From the NCBI RefSeq assembly GCF_015209595.1, contig NZ_JADEYS010000010.1, positions 62,001 to 126,000 of the forward strand: 64,000 nt of DNA, in the 5' to 3' direction. The position numbers and the translations under genes were made by a program. This document shows, piece by piece, positions 46,022 to 53,872 of this stretch. Under the pieces are notes generated by a model. It was not told the origin of the DNA, did no database searches, and saw only the letters and a program-made list of their open reading frames with translations. This DNA is from Pontibacterium sinense. Lineage in GTDB: Bacteria > Pseudomonadota > Gammaproteobacteria > Pseudomonadales > Balneatricaceae. Numbering within the stretch: position 1 is the stretch's first letter; every line of letters starts with the position of its first letter.

Positions 46022-47107
46022 CTAACTTTCGTCTGACGGTGGAATCAGGACAAACTTCCCCACATGCTTTTTCAAGAGAAATTCCTGCTGTGCTTCTGCA
46101 ATAGAGGACAGCGGAAACGTCTTCGCCAATAATGGCTGGATTTCACCCTGTTCGATGTATCGTACAAGGTTGGGGAATACCGGTTCGTCCCACACCGTTG
46201 TGCCGATCAGCGTGATATCGTTGAGATACATATCACGCATATCCAGATCGACAATCGGTCCTGCAATCGCACCCGAGGATACCAGTCGGCCACCGCGTTT
46301 TAAGAGCTTGAGCATCGTAGGAAATTCGCTGCCAGCAACGTTATCCACCACCACATAAACGGATTGTTCGCCTAACACCTCCAGCAGATCTGCGGAGCGA
46401 TCTAACAGGATATCAGCACCGATTTTGGCGACGGCTTCGAGCTTCTCTTTTCCCGCTACCGCAATCACTTTCGCGCCTCTGCGCTTCGCCAGTTGCACCG
46501 TTGCAGACCCGACTCCACCAGAGGCGCCAGTGACCAATACCGTTTCCCCTGCCTTTAGCTGTGCTCGGTGCAGCATGTTCTCGGACGTACCATAGGCACA
46601 AGGGATGGTGCCCAGTTCAGCATCCGTCCAGTCACAGGTAATTGGGAACACTTCACTGGCGCGGACTTTCACATATTGAGCGAACGCGCCGTCAAAGTCA
46701 GAACCCATCCAGATATTATCCAGCGAGTTGAAATCAGACTCACGGGTGCACGGGCGGACTAACACGCGTTTATTGAGGAGATCAGAATCTACGCCATCGG
46801 CGGCACCGACAACCTGACCACAGCAATCGGTCCCTTGAATAAAAGGGAAGGGGGTTTCTTTGTTCCAGCCACCGTCCGAGCTTTGAAGCGTGTCATCCTC
46901 ATCTGCGGTTTCGTTTGTGGACTCAGTCACGGAGGAGGAATACCAGCCCAGTCGCGTATTGATCTCGGTATTGTTCACCCCGGCCGCAAGCACCTTAACC
47001 AGCACTTCACCTGGCTGAAGGGTAGGAATGGCAACATCTTTGTAGACCAGCTTTTCATATCCGCCATTACCAGTGGTAACAATGGCTTTCATTAAACTAC
47101 GCGTCAT
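46022..47107 (-). CDS. Zinc-type/quinone-oxidoreductase-like alcohol dehydrogenase (MDR superfamily)
   Basis: A 361-residue medium-chain dehydrogenase/reductase. The N-terminal GroES-like part starts MKAIVTTGNGGYEKL and contains VLAAGVNNTEINTRLGW and FIQGTDCCGQVV. The Rossmann part has VTGASGGVGSATVQLAKRRGAKVIAVAG. The structural-zinc cysteines are absent and the subgroup resembles NADPH-quinone/alkene oxidoreductases, with a ~15-residue acidic insertion (TNETADEDDTLQ) in the catalytic domain. Substrate unknown. An AGGA lies upstream of 47107. Confidence 0.85.
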   Translation of the reverse strand: MTRSLMKAIVTTGNGGYEKLVYKDVAIPTLQPGEVLVKVLAAGVNNTEINTRLGWYSSSVTESTNETADEDDTLQSSDGGWNKETPFPFIQGTDCCGQVVGAADGVDSDLLNKRVLVRPCTRESDFNSLDNIWMGSDFDGAFAQYVKVRASEVFPITCDWTDAELGTIPCAYGTSENMLHRAQLKAGETVLVTGASGGVGSATVQLAKRRGAKVIAVAGKEKLEAVAKIGADILLDRSADLLEVLGEQSVYVVVDNVAGSEFPTMLKLLKRGGRLVSSGAIAGPIVDLDMRDMYLNDITLIGTTVWDEPVFPNLVRYIEQGEIQPLLAKTFPLSSIAEAQQEFLLKKHVGKFVLIPPSDES

Positions 47108-47221
47108 ATTTTCTGAGTCCTGCTGGCTTGGGTGTACCCATATTGCGTGCTTGGAAACGGTTGGGTTTGAAGGATTTCATCCTAAGAGCTTTAGGCGATG
47201 CAGGCAAACCCGTAAACATGA

Positions 47222-47626
47222 TTAGAGCCTTAAGGTTTCCAGATAGATTGCGGGTTTAATATCGAGCAAGGGCGTGCTGTTCAGACAATCCAGTCCTCGA
47301 ACGGTAATTCGTCCGGTTTCGATTTTCTCGATTGGTAGCGTTGCAGTGCCTATCGGGTTGGGCCGATCAGGGGTGCGCAGTGCAAATGTACCGAACTCTG
47401 CTGTATCCGCCGTCAGTTTGGGTGCGATTGATGTTTGCTCCGGTTTACCCAGCCAGTAAAGGATCAGAATATCCTGCCCTTCACAGAGGCCGGCCAGCTC
47501 ATCCTGATACTCGGTGTTCAGATTGAGTTGGCAGAGCGGCCCATCAAACTGAGTATTATTGGGACAGTCTTCAAGCGTCCTGTAGGGCGTTGTGATATGC
47601 CCGATAAAATTAAGAGTGGCTGACAT
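47222..47626 (-). CDS. TrmO/TsaA-family tRNA methyltransferase-like protein
   Basis: A 134-residue member of the TsaA/YaeB family, whose E. coli form TrmO N6-methylates threonylcarbamoyl-A37 in tRNA. The hallmark FALRTPDRPNPIG and the N-terminal IGHITTPYRTLEDCP are present, with a C-terminal LDIKPAIYLE. It lacks the long C-terminal region of E. coli TrmO, so it is the short archaeal/VirR-like form and its function is less certain. ATG 47626 follows AAGGA. The frame is open upstream into the EamA gene stop. Confidence 0.8.
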   Translation of the reverse strand: MSATLNFIGHITTPYRTLEDCPNNTQFDGPLCQLNLNTEYQDELAGLCEGQDILILYWLGKPEQTSIAPKLTADTAEFGTFALRTPDRPNPIGTATLPIEKIETGRITVRGLDCLNSTPLLDIKPAIYLETLRL

Positions 47627-47636
47627 TGTCCGTTCC

Positions 47637-48524
47637 TTATTGGTCTTGTTTCGCTGTGGAGATCGCATACATCAGAATCGTTCCCAAAATGATCGCGCTG
47701 CCGATGATGCTGGCCATTGGAGGAACTTCACCAAAGAAGCCAAATGCCCATAAAGGCGCAATCACCGCTTCTATCATCAGAATCATGCCTACTTCGGGGG
47801 CGGTGATGTAACGCGTTGCAACCTGTGACAACACCCGACCAAACGGTGCAGTAAAAAGCCCCATAGCCGCCATGATGATCCAGGTACTGGTGCTGAAGGT
47901 TGAAGGTGTCGCAAGGAAGAACATGACCGTTGCCAGAAATAATCCACCCAAGCCCACACTGGCCATGCGGCTTACATCCTGATATTTGCGCAACAACGTT
48001 TGATTCAGCGACAGGCAGGTCACGGCAAAAACGGCGAGTCCATCACCCAGCCAGTTGCCGGTTTTGAATGAACCGGATACCACAATGGCGATGCCGATCA
48101 TAACCGCAGCAATTGCGAACCAGGTTGAACGTTTTGTTATCTCTCCCAGAAAGATTCGACTGAATATCGCCGCCAATGCTGGTGCTGCGCTGAGAATGAC
48201 AAAAGTGTTGGCGATGGAGGTGTTTTTGATGCTCAGCACCAGAGCAGACGCACTGCCGAGCATGAGCACTCCGGAAAAAATAACGGGCCAGCCACTGGCT
48301 TTCAGCGCGGTCACCAGTCCTCGTTCATCCCGTAGCTGGATAAAAACAGGCATAGAAATCGCGGTGAACAGACCGAAAAGAAAAGCTGTATCGAATCCAC
48401 TAACACCCGAAAACCGGATGAAAATAGGGTCAAAGCTCATCAGTAATGCGCCAAGTAAGGCAATGAGAATACCGGTTGTCCGAGCGTTTTTTTGTGTCAG
48501 TGAGTGAGTGATGGAGTTGGTCAT
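47637..48524 (-). CDS. EamA/DMT-family transporter
   Basis: A 295-residue inner-membrane carrier with ten hydrophobic helices in two EamA repeats (LLGALLMSFDPIFIRFSG; end APLWAFGFFGEVPPMASIIGSAIILG). It lies divergent to a TetR gene across a region with two identical-type operators (48535-48564, 48587-48608), so it is very likely the regulated efflux gene. The TrmO-like gene follows 10 bp after and is probably co-transcribed. Confidence 0.88.
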   Translation of the reverse strand: MTNSITHSLTQKNARTTGILIALLGALLMSFDPIFIRFSGVSGFDTAFLFGLFTAISMPVFIQLRDERGLVTALKASGWPVIFSGVLMLGSASALVLSIKNTSIANTFVILSAAPALAAIFSRIFLGEITKRSTWFAIAAVMIGIAIVVSGSFKTGNWLGDGLAVFAVTCLSLNQTLLRKYQDVSRMASVGLGGLFLATVMFFLATPSTFSTSTWIIMAAMGLFTAPFGRVLSQVATRYITAPEVGMILMIEAVIAPLWAFGFFGEVPPMASIIGSAIILGTILMYAISTAKQDQ

Positions 48525-48534
48525 TTTTGTCTAT

Positions 48535-48564
48535 ATAAAATCATACTTGTCGGTATGATTTTAT
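48535..48564. promoter_or_regulatory. TetR-family operator 1
   Basis: Inverted repeat AATCATAC-N6-GTATGATT (N6 = TTGTCG), extended by flanking ATAA/TTAT bases. It sits 11 bp before the EamA start, so it probably overlaps the promoter of that gene. The same motif recurs 48 bp downstream. Confidence 0.8.
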
Positions 48565-48586
48565 ATCGTTGCGGCAATGTTAAGAA

Positions 48587-48608
48587 AATCATACTATTGG
48601 GTATGGTT
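48587..48608. promoter_or_regulatory. TetR-family operator 2
   Basis: AATCATAC-N6-GTATGGTT (N6 = TATTGG), one mismatch from operator 1 in the right arm. It ends 18 bp before the TetR start codon, suited for autoregulation. Confidence 0.78.
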
Positions 48609-48625
48609 TTTTTGTGGCGATAGCA

Positions 48626-49216
48626 ATGAGCAAAATCGAGCAGAACAAAGCGAAAAAGAAGCGGGCGATTCTTCTGGCCGCGCAGAATGTGTTTTTATCT
48701 GAAGGGTATTTGCTCGCCAGTATGGACAAAATTGCGGTAGAAGCTCAGGTTACAAAACAGACGGTTTATCGGTATTACTCGTCAAAATCCGATCTGTTCA
48801 AGGCAATGTTGGAGCAGATGGGCGAGAACTCAGAGGTGGATTTTCTTGATCATCTACAACTACCGGATACAGAAGAAGCGCTCTATCAGTTTGCCAGAGG
48901 CTTTATTCAAGCCCATTTGTCGGATGATCACTTGGCAACATTCCGTCTTCTGGTAGCTGAAGGAGGCAAAGCGCCTGAAATGACCCGCAGTTTCTGTGCG
49001 GTGGGGCTCGATGACACCGATGTGAAGCTGACTGAGTTCTTTGCGGAAAGGCTGGGCATGAATAACGCTGAAACAACCGTACAGTTGTGGACGGCGATGT
49101 TACTGGCACATCGTGCGGCGGTGTTGATTGGTATGGAAAAACCCACTGAGCAGCAGATCGATCAGCACGCAAAAGACGCGACCGCTTTCCTATTGGCGGC
49201 GATTTCTGGACATTAA
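48626..49216 (+). CDS. TetR-family transcriptional regulator
   Basis: A 196-residue repressor-type protein with the N-terminal HTH (RAILLAAQNVFLSEGYLLASMDKIAVEAQVTKQTVYRYYSSK) and a ligand-binding C-terminal domain of the TetR_C type. ATG 48626 gives MSKIEQNKAKKK; a GTG four codons upstream is also open. It most likely binds the two inverted repeats between itself and the divergent EamA transporter gene and releases them on binding a transported compound. Confidence 0.9.
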   Translation: MSKIEQNKAKKKRAILLAAQNVFLSEGYLLASMDKIAVEAQVTKQTVYRYYSSKSDLFKAMLEQMGENSEVDFLDHLQLPDTEEALYQFARGFIQAHLSDDHLATFRLLVAEGGKAPEMTRSFCAVGLDDTDVKLTEFFAERLGMNNAETTVQLWTAMLLAHRAAVLIGMEKPTEQQIDQHAKDATAFLLAAISGH

Positions 49217-49220
49217 CGAT

Positions 49221-49834
49221 CTCGTTCCCACGCTGCCTCTTCCCACATTTATGCGTCGTAATGCAGACAGTGCTTAATTTCAGCATAGTATTGACCGGAA
49301 CCTTTGATATGGATTCCCACGGAGGACCGTGGGAACCAGAGGTGTGCTTACGCTGTGTGAGGGGGGATCGCCCTCGTTCCCACGCTCCCGCGTGGGAATG
49401 CAGACAGCGCTTAATTTCAGCACCGTACTGACCGGAACTCTTGATATGGATTCCCACGGAGGACCGTGGGAACCAGAGATGTGCTTACACTGTGTGAGGG
49501 GGGATCGCCCTCGTTCCCATGCTCCCGCGTGGGAATGCAGACAGTGCTTAATTTCAGCACCGTACTGACCGGAACTCTCGATATGGATTCCCACGGAGGA
49601 CCGTGGGAACCAGAGGTGTGCTTACACTGTGTGAGGGGGTATCACCCTCGTTCCCATGCTCCCGCGTGGGAATGCAGACAGCGCTTAACTTCAGCATCGT
49701 ACTGACCGGAACTCTTGATATGGATTCCCACGGAGGACCGTGGGAACCAGAGGTGTGTTTGCTCAGTGTGGGCGCTTACCTCGTTCCCACGCTGCTTCTT
49801 CCCACATTTATGTGTGGGAATGCATATCAGCTAA
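49221..49834. repeat. Tandem array of 137-bp units made of two REP-like palindromes
   Basis: The block GGATTCCCACGGAGGACCGT (palindrome GTTCCCACGG..type) occurs at 49311, 49448, 49585 and 49722, exactly 137 bp apart. Between them, a second palindrome, GTTCCCACGC-TCCCGC-GTGGGAATGC in type, occurs at about 49374, 49511 and 49648, with diverged versions at both ends (49223 and 49780, arms partly replaced by CTTCTTCCCACATTTATG). Units differ by only a few substitutions. The open frames that run through it change frame each unit and are not genes. This type of CGTTCCCACGC repeat is widespread in gammaproteobacteria. Confidence 0.93.
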
Positions 49835-49853
49835 GTAAGCGGTTACTCAGCGC

Positions 49854-50444
49854 TTAAGAGGCATCGCGGGGTTCGCGGGCCATGGTGTAAAACTCGCGGT
49901 TCGCCTGCATAGAGGTGATGATTGCCATACGGTTTGAAAGACCAAAGAATGCGGTGATACCGGCAATATCCCAGATATCTTCGTCGTCAAAACCGTGCAT
50001 GTAGAGGGCTTCGTAATCGTCTTCACTGATCACTTCCGGTGACTGTGACAGCGACATCGCAAAATCCATCATCGCTTTCTGGCGTGGAGAGATCGGCGCG
50101 TGCAGGTAGTTGATCGCAATCTGGTCGGCCAGCAATGGCTCTTTCGCAAAGATACGCAGCAGCGCACCGTGGGCCACCACACAGTACTGGCAGCCATTCG
50201 CCGCGCTGGTCGCAACGATAATCATCTCTTTCTCAGCAGGCGTCAGGGTGCTTTCTTCACGCTCCATGATCGCATCGTGATACGCGAAAAAGGCGCGGAA
50301 CTCTGCCGGGCGGTGGGCCAGTGTCAGGAAGACGTTAGGAATAAAACCGGCTTTTTCCTGTACTGCCAGAATACGACTCTGGATATCTTCAGGCAGGGTA
50401 TTCAGTTCTGGTACCGGGTAACGGCTGATATCGGACTGGCTCAT
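49854..50444 (-). CDS. AhpD/carboxymuconolactone decarboxylase-like peroxidase-related protein
   Basis: A 196-residue all-helical protein with the AhpD-type redox motif ANGCQYCVVAHGA (Cys-x-x-Cys-x3-His). Such proteins reduce peroxides with a lipoyl or thiol partner. The form (MSQSDISRYPVPELNTLPEDIQSRI) matches the uncharacterised peroxidase-related family. ATG 50444 is preceded by AGGTG; a longer frame to 50531 lacks a ribosome site. It ends 20 bp from the repeat array, and is divergent from the GlxA-type regulator. Confidence 0.87.
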   Translation of the reverse strand: MSQSDISRYPVPELNTLPEDIQSRILAVQEKAGFIPNVFLTLAHRPAEFRAFFAYHDAIMEREESTLTPAEKEMIIVATSAANGCQYCVVAHGALLRIFAKEPLLADQIAINYLHAPISPRQKAMMDFAMSLSQSPEVISEDDYEALYMHGFDDEDIWDIAGITAFFGLSNRMAIITSMQANREFYTMAREPRDAS

Positions 50445-50597
50445 GCATTCACCTGTAATTCTGTTTAAACGGTTAGGTTCTTCAATCGAGAGATTGTTGA
50501 ACGTTTTGATTTTGGAAACTATGAGTGCCATCCTAGCAAGTCAAAACGATCATAATCAGTCACCTGAACGCCAAATAACGCGCATATTCGGTCATCT

Positions 50598-51581
50598 ATG
50601 AATAAAGTACTCGGATTAGTCTACGACGACTATCAGGCCTCCGGCATCGCCACCACGTTTGATGTATTTAACGTGATCAACACCATCTGGAAACAACGCG
50701 GCGGCGAAGAGCCGTTATACGAGTGTTTTCTGGTCTCCGCAGGGCAGGATGAAGTGCGGGCCTCCAACGGTTGCCGTATGCGAGTCGATTACACGCTGGA
50801 TAACGCCCCCGAGGCCGATCTGATCTTTGTGCCGGGTATCCATCATGAAGATGGCAATGACCTGATCAATCACCTGACGGGCCTCAAGCGTGAGACCGAA
50901 TGGCTGCGTAAACAGTATGCGGCAGGCCAGCAAATTGCCGCCAATTGCAGCGGTGTATTTCTGCTGGCGGAAACCGGACATCTCAAAGGGCAGTCCGCTG
51001 CGACTGCGTGGTGGCTGGGCGGGTTATTTCAGAAGCGTTATCCCGATGTCACCCTGCGCAAAGATACGCTGCTGGTGGAGAATGATCAGGGTTACTGCAC
51101 CGGCGCAATGACCGCCAATCTGGGGGTGATGTTGCAGGTGGTGGAGAAGCAGGTCGGGCGGCAGTTGGCGCAGATTTGCGCAAAAACCATGCTGATCGAC
51201 GCCAGCCAGAGTTACGCCTCTCCATACGTCTTTTTGCAGGAACAAACCGAACATCAGGATGCGATGGTGCTGGCGGTGGAAAGCTGGATGCAGCGCCATA
51301 TCAGCCAGCCGCTGGATCTGGAATCGTTAGCGAATTTGCATTGTGTCAGTGAGCGTACGCTATCGCGCCGTTTCAAGAAAGCACTGGGGGTCAGCCCCTC
51401 CGAGTACCTGCAAAAACTGCGGATCGAACATACGAAACTGTTGCTGGAAACGACCAGTCTGAATATCGAACAGATCGTAGAGCGGGTGGGGTACAGCAGT
51501 GCCAGCTCACTACGGCGATTGTTCCGCAATGCGCTGGGATTATCACCGCGAGATTATCGGGCGCAGCTCAGCCAAACCTGA
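50598..51581 (+). CDS. GlxA-family AraC-type regulator (DJ-1/PfpI plus HTH)
   Basis: A 327-residue regulator: N-terminal DJ-1/PfpI-like domain (about 1-190; nucleophile-elbow-type Cys in ANCSGVFLLAETG) and C-terminal AraC helix-turn-helix (LDLESLANLHCVSERTLSRRFKKALGVSPSEYLQKLR, then IVERVGYSSASSLRRLFRNALGLSPRDYR). It is divergent from the AhpD-like gene, the probable target. The ligand is not evident. Confidence 0.9.
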   Translation: MNKVLGLVYDDYQASGIATTFDVFNVINTIWKQRGGEEPLYECFLVSAGQDEVRASNGCRMRVDYTLDNAPEADLIFVPGIHHEDGNDLINHLTGLKRETEWLRKQYAAGQQIAANCSGVFLLAETGHLKGQSAATAWWLGGLFQKRYPDVTLRKDTLLVENDQGYCTGAMTANLGVMLQVVEKQVGRQLAQICAKTMLIDASQSYASPYVFLQEQTEHQDAMVLAVESWMQRHISQPLDLESLANLHCVSERTLSRRFKKALGVSPSEYLQKLRIEHTKLLLETTSLNIEQIVERVGYSSASSLRRLFRNALGLSPRDYRAQLSQT

Positions 51582-51619
51582 TCTGACTGACTTGAAGGCG
51601 AACCACGCCGGATCGTGGT

Positions 51620-51994
51620 TCAGTGCATCACACTGTAGCCGTCTTCAATGATCTGTTTTCGAGCTTTGTCTAAGTCCAACTCCTCAATCGGAGACGCCAG
51701 ATAGTAGGGCAGGCTGACGGGTGTTTCGCTCAGCTTAATCATATCCCCGTCCATCAGTCGCTCGATGACTGAGTGCAGCGTTTTTTCGAGATTAGAGGGC
51801 GGAGACGGGTATCGCTGGCCCATATAGTTAATCATTTCCTGAATGGTGTGTGCGCCATCTGCCAGCGTAACCACCGTGCCAAGCCATTCATCCAGCGGTG
51901 TGACGTTCTCTGGGTAATTGATGTCGGCCAGTGCAACTTGATTGTTTTTGCGGGTGAAGATGATCGTGCGATAGAAGTACTGTGAATTGTCCAT
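51620..51994 (-). CDS. Orphan PqqD-domain (RRE-like) protein
   Basis: A 124-residue protein whose central part (about 45-95: LADGAHTIQEMINYMGQRYP..LHSVIERLMDGDMIKL) follows the PqqD pattern seen at 920-1189 ([20 protein letters not shown]..). An N-terminal extension of ~25 residues and a C-terminal ~25 residues are additional. PqqD-like domains bind leader peptides of ribosomally made modified peptides, yet no radical SAM or other modifying enzyme is adjacent. It is convergent with the GlxA-type regulator. The identification is by eye and moderate. Confidence 0.55.
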   Translation of the reverse strand: MDNSQYFYRTIIFTRKNNQVALADINYPENVTPLDEWLGTVVTLADGAHTIQEMINYMGQRYPSPPSNLEKTLHSVIERLMDGDMIKLSETPVSLPYYLASPIEELDLDKARKQIIEDGYSVMH

Positions 51995-52016
51995 CAGTAG
52001 AACCCATTTAAGATTT

Positions 52017-52304
52017 TTAAAAGTGTCGGGTGTGAATGGCTGCTGTGTAAAAAGCCCAATCCGCAGCCACCATTAAGCGCCGTATAAACGGCAGCTTCGG
52101 CACTTTGAAATAAAGACTGATGACAACACGGCACGCTACGTTAAAACAAACATCGCGACCCATCACGTTATAGGTATCGTAGCTGAAGCCTTTGATAGTG
52201 ACGAGCGGACATCCGCCTTTGCTTGCGCCAGCGCAATCAACCACCCTCGTCAACACGGCGAACGGATGGGTTTCTGATGGAAAACCGTACGATGACTGCC
52301 ACAA
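52017..52304 (-). CDS. Small hypothetical protein upstream of the PqqD-like gene
   Basis: A 95-codon reading frame ending 22 bp before the PqqD-like gene, same strand. Codon choice in the last ~60 codons looks like that of neighbouring genes, but the only start at this end is TTG with no good ribosome site, and the frame is open further upstream without ATG. It contains four cysteines. It may be real, a remnant, or chance. No family recognised. The remainder of the 421-bp gap (51995-52415) holds one hairpin. Confidence 0.3.
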   Translation of the reverse strand: MWQSSYGFPSETHPFAVLTRVVDCAGASKGGCPLVTIKGFSYDTYNVMGRDVCFNVACRVVISLYFKVPKLPFIRRLMVAADWAFYTAAIHTRHF

Positions 52305-52357
52305 TATTCTTGAGATATTGCTCTGGCGATACAGCTCTGGAGATACAGCTTCAGATA

Positions 52358-52389
52358 TAGAGAACAGGTGGGCCGAAACCTGTTCTCTA
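52358..52389. other. 12-bp perfect hairpin after the isomerase gene
   Basis: TAGAGAACAGGT pairs with ACCTGTTCTCTA around an eight-base loop. It lies 27 bp beyond the stop of the minus-strand isomerase gene. No T tract follows, so it would protect the mRNA 3' end or act as a weak terminator. Confidence 0.6.
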
Positions 52390-52415
52390 ACATTGATAGG
52401 TGGGGGGAATGAGCG

Positions 52416-53000
52416 TTAGCTCAGTGCACGTTCGATCCACTCCATGCGATCCTGCCCGAAGTGCATCTCATCATCCACGAACATGGTCGGGGCACCAAAC
52501 ACACCCCGCGCAACCGCCTCTTCAGTCGCGGTGATCAGCGCCTTTTTGATCTCGGGTTGGGTCATCGCTTCCATCACAACCTGCGCATCAAAACCGGCCG
52601 TGTTCAGTACTTCAGCCATCACTTCAGGGGATGAGAGGTCTTTTCCGTCGGCCCAGGCCGCGGTGTACATTGCGCGGTTATAGTCTTCGATTCGTCCTTC
52701 TGCCAGCGCCCACATGGCGCCACGCATCGCGTTGACCGTACTGAAGATGAAGTGCGGGTTTAGCTGATAGGGAATATCGTAGAACGCTGCGTAGCGGGCA
52801 AAGTCTTTTTGGATCCATTCCCACTTGGCCGGGATCGTTACCGGCGAGGTATTTCCACCGGCCTTAAACACGCCGCCCAGCAGCATCGGTTTGTAATTGA
52901 TGGTTGCGCCGGTGCGTTCGCACAGCTCGGTGAGTCGGGCTAACGCGATGTACGATGCCGGGCTGATAAAGTCGTAATAGAAATCAACGGTTTTACTCAT
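52416..53000 (-). CDS. 2-hydroxychromene-2-carboxylate isomerase/DsbA-like (kappa GST) protein
   Basis: A 194-residue DsbA-fold protein of the HCCA isomerase/kappa-class glutathione transferase group. It starts VDFYYDFISPASYIALARL, with the catalytic Ser in place of the DsbA CxxC, and has the GVFGAPTMFVDDEMHFGQDRM C-terminal motif. Such enzymes are glutathione-dependent isomerases in aromatic degradation; true substrate unknown. It follows an SDR gene on the same strand by 38 bp and is probably in its operon, divergent from a LysR gene. Confidence 0.88.
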   Translation of the reverse strand: MSKTVDFYYDFISPASYIALARLTELCERTGATINYKPMLLGGVFKAGGNTSPVTIPAKWEWIQKDFARYAAFYDIPYQLNPHFIFSTVNAMRGAMWALAEGRIEDYNRAMYTAAWADGKDLSSPEVMAEVLNTAGFDAQVVMEAMTQPEIKKALITATEEAVARGVFGAPTMFVDDEMHFGQDRMEWIERALS

Positions 53001-53037
53001 CCAATAATCCTCTGTCCGTAATTAAATATAGCGCGGC

Positions 53038-53769
53038 TTACCACGGTTCTGCGTAGGGGCGTACGTCCTGCTCGAACGTCCATGCACTGCGCGGTTGTTT
53101 GTGGATCTGCCAGTAGATTTCGGCCATGTCGTCCGGTTGCATAACGCCGTCTTCCCCTTTGCTGGCAAATTGTTCTGCGAGAAATGCTTTGGTGGCTTCG
53201 TTATTGATCAGGCCATCCACAATGACATGAGCCACATGGATTCCCTGCGGCCCGAGTTCACGCGCCATGCTCTGGGCCAGTGCCCGCAATGCATGTTTTC
53301 CGCCCGCAAAGGCCGAAAAGTTGGCGCTTCCACGCACACTGGCGGATGCGCCTGTGAAGATAATGGTGCCTTGTTCTCGTGGGATCATTTTTTTAGCCGC
53401 TTCACGGCCGACCAGAAAACCGGCAAAGGCACACATCTCCCAGACTTTGCGATACAAGCGCGCGGTTGTATCCACAATGCTGCACGGAACGTTGGCACCG
53501 ATGTTGAATACCACCACACTCATCGGTCCTAACTCGGATTCGACTTTATCAATCAGCTGAATCACTTGGTCTTCGTCGCGGGCATCGGAGTGCAGTGCTG
53601 TAATCCCCGCGCCTAGTGCCTCAACCTCGCTCACCAGCGTATCCAGATCACCCCGGCGACGGGTCGCAACAATGTGATAACCCTCCCTAGCAAAACGTCG
53701 GGCGATGGCGGATCCCAGATGATCACCGGCCCCGATGATTAACGCGATCGGTTGTTGAACTGTTGTCAT
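53038..53769 (-). CDS. Short-chain dehydrogenase/reductase
   Basis: A 243-residue SDR with a variant cofactor loop (IIGAGDHLGSAIARRFAREG) instead of TGxxxGxG, an FNIG in the NNAG position and no standard YxxxK (FAGGKHA instead of YxxxK). The canonical Tyr is therefore missing or moved, so catalysis may be altered. AGGAG precedes ATG 53769 by six bases. It is the first gene of a pair with the isomerase gene. Confidence 0.82.
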   Translation of the reverse strand: MTTVQQPIALIIGAGDHLGSAIARRFAREGYHIVATRRRGDLDTLVSEVEALGAGITALHSDARDEDQVIQLIDKVESELGPMSVVVFNIGANVPCSIVDTTARLYRKVWEMCAFAGFLVGREAAKKMIPREQGTIIFTGASASVRGSANFSAFAGGKHALRALAQSMARELGPQGIHVAHVIVDGLINNEATKAFLAEQFASKGEDGVMQPDDMAEIYWQIHKQPRSAWTFEQDVRPYAEPW

Positions 53770-53872
53770 GCCCATCTCCTGATAACCGCTGATCGTTGAG
53801 AAAAGTCTATTACTTGGCTTAGAATAAATATAATCAATTGTTTGAATTGAAATGATAATCAGGGGTTATGGT

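Noticed and set aside
49221-49834. CRISPR array
   Set aside because: Whole 137-bp units are conserved, including between the palindromes, so there are no unique spacers; no cas genes.
49329-49857. Repeated open frames beginning MGTRG in the array
   Set aside because: Unit length 137 is not divisible by three and the frames are byproducts of the repeat.
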